Origin: Bdellovibrio sp. ZAP7
GTDB lineage: Bacteria; Bacteroidota; Bacteroidia; Flavobacteriales; Flavobacteriaceae
NCBI GenBank assembly: GCA_943324165.2
Contig: CALPKO020000092.1
Span: 1 to 6,224, forward strand
DNA length: 6,224 nucleotides
Direction: 5' to 3'
Shown here: positions 3,954 through 6,224 of the stretch, in pieces
Layout: every line of letters starts with the position of its first letter
How positions within the stretch are numbered: the stretch's first letter is position 1
The notes under the pieces: generated by a model
What the model was told of the DNA's origin: nothing
Seen by the model: only the letters and a program-made list of their open reading frames with translations
The model's database searches: none
Position numbers and translations under genes: made by a program

Positions 3954-4793
3954 ATGGTTAATTTTAATGGAGAAATTGTTGAAGACAACACAAGTTTATC
4001 AATTAACAATCGTGCTTTTCTTTATGGTGATGGGGTTTTTGAAACACTAAAAATTGTAAACAACAAAATTCTTTTTTTAGAAGACCATTACTTTAGACTA
4101 ATGGCTTCGATGAGGATTTTGAGAATGGAAATCCCGATGAATTTCACCATGGAATACTTAGAAGGTGAGATTTTAAAATTGGCTAAAATCAATCAATTAG
4201 AGCGTTCGGCAAGAGTTCGACTTACCATTTTTAGAAACGATGGAGGTTATTATCTTCCAACTTCTAATGAAATTTCCTTTCTTATAGCTATAAAACCCCT
4301 GGAAAAAGAACTTTATAGCATCGAAAATGAAACTTATGAAGTGGAGTTGTTCAAAGATTTTTACATTACAAAACATTTATTATCAACCTTAAAATCCACC
4401 AATAAAATCATCAACATTACGGCAAGTATTTTTGCCAAAGAAAATGATTACAACAATTGTTTGATTTTAAATGATTCAAAAAATATTGTAGAAGCTATAA
4501 ATGGCAATATTTTTATGGTTGTCGGAAAAAAACTTATCACACCGCCCATTTCTGAGGGTTGCTTAAACGGAATTATGCGGAAACAAATTCTTGCTTTGGC
4601 AAAAAAAATAGATCATTTAGAAGTGCTTGAAGAGGTGATTTCGCCTTTTGATTTGCAAAAAGCAGATGAGCTTTTTATAACAAATGTTATTTCAGGCATT
4701 CAACCAATTTCAAAATACCGCAAAAAAGAATTTACAAATCAACTGTCTAAAGATTTGTTGACCAGACTTAATGCGGCAGTTCGACTGGGCTAG
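3954..4793 (+). CDS. PLP-dependent class IV aminotransferase (BCAT / aminodeoxychorismate lyase superfamily)
   Basis: The 279-residue protein has the normal length of the fold-type IV PLP family. The N-terminal NRAFLYGDGVFETLK (residues 19-33) is the diagnostic motif. LEDHYFRLMASMRIL (42-56) and ARVRLTIFR (86-94) follow. Lys147 in STLKSTNK is the likely Schiff-base lysine and Glu180 in VEAINGNIFMV is the expected cofactor-ring glutamate. TPPISEGCLNGIMR and TNVISGIQPI complete the C-terminal part. The family includes branched-chain aminotransferases, D-amino-acid aminotransferases and 4-amino-4-deoxychorismate lyase (PabC, making p-aminobenzoate for folate). Sequence alone does not separate these, so no symbol is given; aminodeoxychorismate lyase is a plausible guess. 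The start fits homologue N-termini (M-x-NFNG) although it directly follows a terminator. It converges with phoH across 25 bp lacking an obvious terminator. Confidence 0.88.
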   Translation: MVNFNGEIVEDNTSLSINNRAFLYGDGVFETLKIVNNKILFLEDHYFRLMASMRILRMEIPMNFTMEYLEGEILKLAKINQLERSARVRLTIFRNDGGYYLPTSNEISFLIAIKPLEKELYSIENETYEVELFKDFYITKHLLSTLKSTNKIINITASIFAKENDYNNCLILNDSKNIVEAINGNIFMVVGKKLITPPISEGCLNGIMRKQILALAKKIDHLEVLEEVISPFDLQKADELFITNVISGIQPISKYRKKEFTNQLSKDLLTRLNAAVRLG

Positions 4794-4818
4794 TTTATAA
4801 ATTTTGAATTAGTTTTAT

Positions 4819-5769
4819 TTAATCGTGGTTTTCAATTTGTTTATAAGCATCAATCACTTTTTTAACCAATCGGTGACGCACGATGTCTTTATCATCTAAA
4901 TAAATAATTCCGATTCCCTCGATGTCTTTTAAAACCAAAAGCGCTTCTTTGAGTCCAGAAATTGTTCTTCGCGGTAAATCAACTTGTCCTGGATCTCCGG
5001 TAATCATGAATTTTGCACTTTTTCCCATTCGGGTCAAAAACATTTTCATTTGCGAATGAGTTGTGTTTTGGGCTTCATCGAGAATAACGAAAGCATTGTC
5101 TAACGTTCGTCCACGCATAAAAGCCAATGGCGCAATTTGAATAATCCCTTTCAAGATATAATCTTCGAGCTTTTCGTTGGGCAACATATCTCGTAAAGCA
5201 TCATACAAAGGCTGCATGTATGGATCTAATTTTTCTTTCATATCGCCTGGAAGAAAACCTAAATTTTCTCCCGCTTCTACTGCTGGTCGGGTCAAAATAA
5301 TACGTTTTACTTCTTTTTCTTTCAGGGCTTTCACTGCCATTGCAACACCGGTATAAGTTTTTCCAGTTCCTGCCGGGCCAACGGCAAAAACCATATCATT
5401 GGTTTTCATGGTGTCAACCAACAGTTGTTGATTAGGCGTCATTGGTTTAATAATTTTACCGCCAACGCCATGCACCAAAATTTTATCGTGGTCAAGGTGC
5501 TTTCGGTCTTCTTGCACATTGCTCGAAATTACGCGTTCAATTACATTAGAGTCGATGTTGTTGTAACGTGTAAAATGAAGCATTAATCTTTGGAAACGGT
5601 TTTCGAATTCGTCGAGCACTTCTTTTTCTCCAAACGCTTTTATGGTTGTGCCTCGGGCAACAATTTTTAGCTTTGGATAGTATTTTTTTATGGATTCAAG
5701 ATGAGTGTCTTGAGCGCCCCAAAAGTCTTTCGGAGCGATGTCTATGAGCTCAATAGTTCTTTCGTTCAA
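4819..5769 (-). CDS. phoH: PhoH-like P-loop ATPase
   Basis: This 316-residue cytosolic protein has an N-terminal KH-like segment (about residues 5-70, with PKLKIVARG) and a PhoH ATPase domain. Walker A is GPAGTGKT at 131-138, Walker B is FVILDE at 227-232 followed by AQNTT, and ITGDPGQVDLP at about 256-266 is the characteristic downstream motif. PhoH/PhoL proteins bind ATP and are linked to RNA metabolism and ribosome maturation; the exact role remains loosely defined. The start is TTG at 5767-5769. An in-frame stop lies only five codons upstream, no ATG exists in that stretch, and the first internal Met is residue 63, past the KH-like segment. Homologues begin with the same NERTIEL-type sequence, supporting this start. 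It diverges from the DUF62 gene with closely packed promoters. Confidence 0.93.
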   Translation of the reverse strand: MNERTIELIDIAPKDFWGAQDTHLESIKKYYPKLKIVARGTTIKAFGEKEVLDEFENRFQRLMLHFTRYNNIDSNVIERVISSNVQEDRKHLDHDKILVHGVGGKIIKPMTPNQQLLVDTMKTNDMVFAVGPAGTGKTYTGVAMAVKALKEKEVKRIILTRPAVEAGENLGFLPGDMKEKLDPYMQPLYDALRDMLPNEKLEDYILKGIIQIAPLAFMRGRTLDNAFVILDEAQNTTHSQMKMFLTRMGKSAKFMITGDPGQVDLPRRTISGLKEALLVLKDIEGIGIIYLDDKDIVRHRLVKKVIDAYKQIENHD

Positions 5770-5808
5770 AAGCAGTAGTTTTTAGTTAAAATAATCAACG
5801 ATAATTGT

Positions 5809-5816
5809 TAGATTTG
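5809..5816 (+). promoter_or_regulatory. Possible -7 element for the DUF62 gene
   Basis: TAGATTTG matches TAnnTTTG exactly. Transcription would start near 5822 with a leader of about 50 bases to the ATG at 5876. No TTG is found at the expected -33 distance. It lies only 7 bases from the oppositely oriented phoH -7 box. Confidence 0.4.
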
Positions 5817-5823
5817 CATTTCT

Positions 5824-5831
5824 CAAATTTA
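5824..5831 (-). promoter_or_regulatory. Probable -7 element for phoH
   Basis: The minus strand reads TAAATTTG, an exact match to TAnnTTTG. Transcription would start near 5817, about 48 bases before the phoH TTG start. No convincing -33 TTG was found at the normal spacing. Confidence 0.45.
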
Positions 5832-5875
5832 GTAAAAAATTTGTTCAGGTTGCCCTATTACTTATAAACAAAATT

Positions 5876-6224
5876 ATGTCAATAATTACTTTAACCACCG
5901 ATTACGGACTTAAAGACCACTTTGTTGGTGCTTTGAAAGGTAAGATTTTGACTGAATTTCCAGCGGCGACTATTATTGATATTTCACATGATATCGACCA
6001 CTTTAATGCCGTAGAAGCCAGTTATATTTTGGGTGCGGCTTATTTAAGTTTTCCTAAAGGAACCGTGCATTTGATTGGAGTTGATTCAGAATTAAACACA
6101 GAAAATCAACATATCGCGATTGAGTGGAATGAACATTTTTTTGTTTGTGCCGATAACGGCATTTTAAGTATGTTGACACAAAAAGTTACGCCGCAAAAGA
6201 TGGTTGCCATTAATATTCACGACC
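5876..6224 (+). CDS. SAM hydroxide adenosyltransferase, DUF62 family (N-terminal part, cut by window edge)
   Basis: An ATG at 5876 opens 116 codons that run off the right edge. The N-terminus, TLTTDYGLKDHFVGALKGKI (residues 5-24), is the hallmark of the DUF62/fluorinase-like superfamily. DISHDIDHFNAVEASYIL (about 40-57) and CADNGILSML follow at expected positions. Characterised DUF62 enzymes hydrolyse S-adenosylmethionine to adenosine and methionine; the halogenases (fluorinase, chlorinase) are relatives. The usual VDPGVGTxR motif appears here as VDSELNTEN (69-77): the aspartate is kept (Asp70), but the Pro-Gly-Val-Gly and Arg positions are changed. The C-terminal half, including the expected catalytic His, is outside the window. 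The protein is cytosolic with no signal peptide. It is divergent from phoH, a pairing I recall from other Flavobacteriia. Confidence 0.88.
   Translation, partial: MSIITLTTDYGLKDHFVGALKGKILTEFPAATIIDISHDIDHFNAVEASYILGAAYLSFPKGTVHLIGVDSELNTENQHIAIEWNEHFFVCADNGILSMLTQKVTPQKMVAINIHD

Noticed and set aside
4794..4818. Terminator between the aminotransferase gene and phoH
   Set aside because: The 25-bp convergent gap has only short A/T palindromes such as TTTATAAA and no GC-containing stem followed by a T-tract.
1..6224. A mobile element, defence island or novel multi-gene system
   Set aside because: No transposase, integrase, toxin-antitoxin, nuclease or CRISPR features are seen. All coding regions belong to common chromosomal families, and there are no terminal inverted repeats or tRNA-associated direct repeats. 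The tRNA has no visible integrated element beside it.

Overview
The window is AT-rich chromosomal DNA from a member of the Bacteroidetes, most likely Flavobacterium or a close relative. Three things point there. The protein set is typical: START-like SRPBCC protein, class IV aminotransferase, PhoH, DUF62-type SAM hydrolase, and an Idi / PTPS-family / Bcp cluster. Starts are preceded by A/T-rich sequence with almost no Shine-Dalgarno motifs. Several intergenic regions carry TAnnTTTG, the Bacteroidetes -7 promoter element. I see no phage, transposon, CRISPR or defence genes; this is a housekeeping region.

Left part (1-1765, all minus strand, transcribed right to left): idi (isopentenyl-diphosphate isomerase), a 6-pyruvoyltetrahydropterin synthase/QueD-family enzyme, a Bcp-type peroxiredoxin, then the first 59 codons of a class I mannose-6-phosphate isomerase that runs off the left edge. 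The PTPS-family and peroxiredoxin genes overlap by one base. The gap between idi and the PTPS-family gene is filled exactly by twelve 7-bp repeats.

Middle part (1766-3359): a 210-bp divergent promoter region leads into msrB and msrA on the plus strand. These encode the two methionine sulfoxide reductases, MsrB as a predicted lipoprotein and MsrA with a cleavable signal peptide, so protein methionine repair is placed in the cell envelope. A second array of 7-bp repeats lies between them. A perfect 11-bp hairpin separates msrA from a convergent tRNA with anticodon CAT (Met), which has a good Bacteroidetes promoter.

Right part (3511-6224): a START-like protein and a class IV PLP-dependent aminotransferase on the plus strand, separated by a tightly nested promoter/terminator/start-codon arrangement. 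Then phoH on the minus strand, starting with TTG, and divergently the first 116 codons of a DUF62 SAM hydroxide adenosyltransferase, cut by the right edge.

The genes do not form one pathway. Envelope oxidative repair (MsrA, MsrB) and cytosolic peroxide removal (Bcp) are a loose common theme. The most unusual signals are non-coding: the heptamer arrays and the hairpin that abuts the aminotransferase start codon. I found no convincing undescribed multi-gene system.
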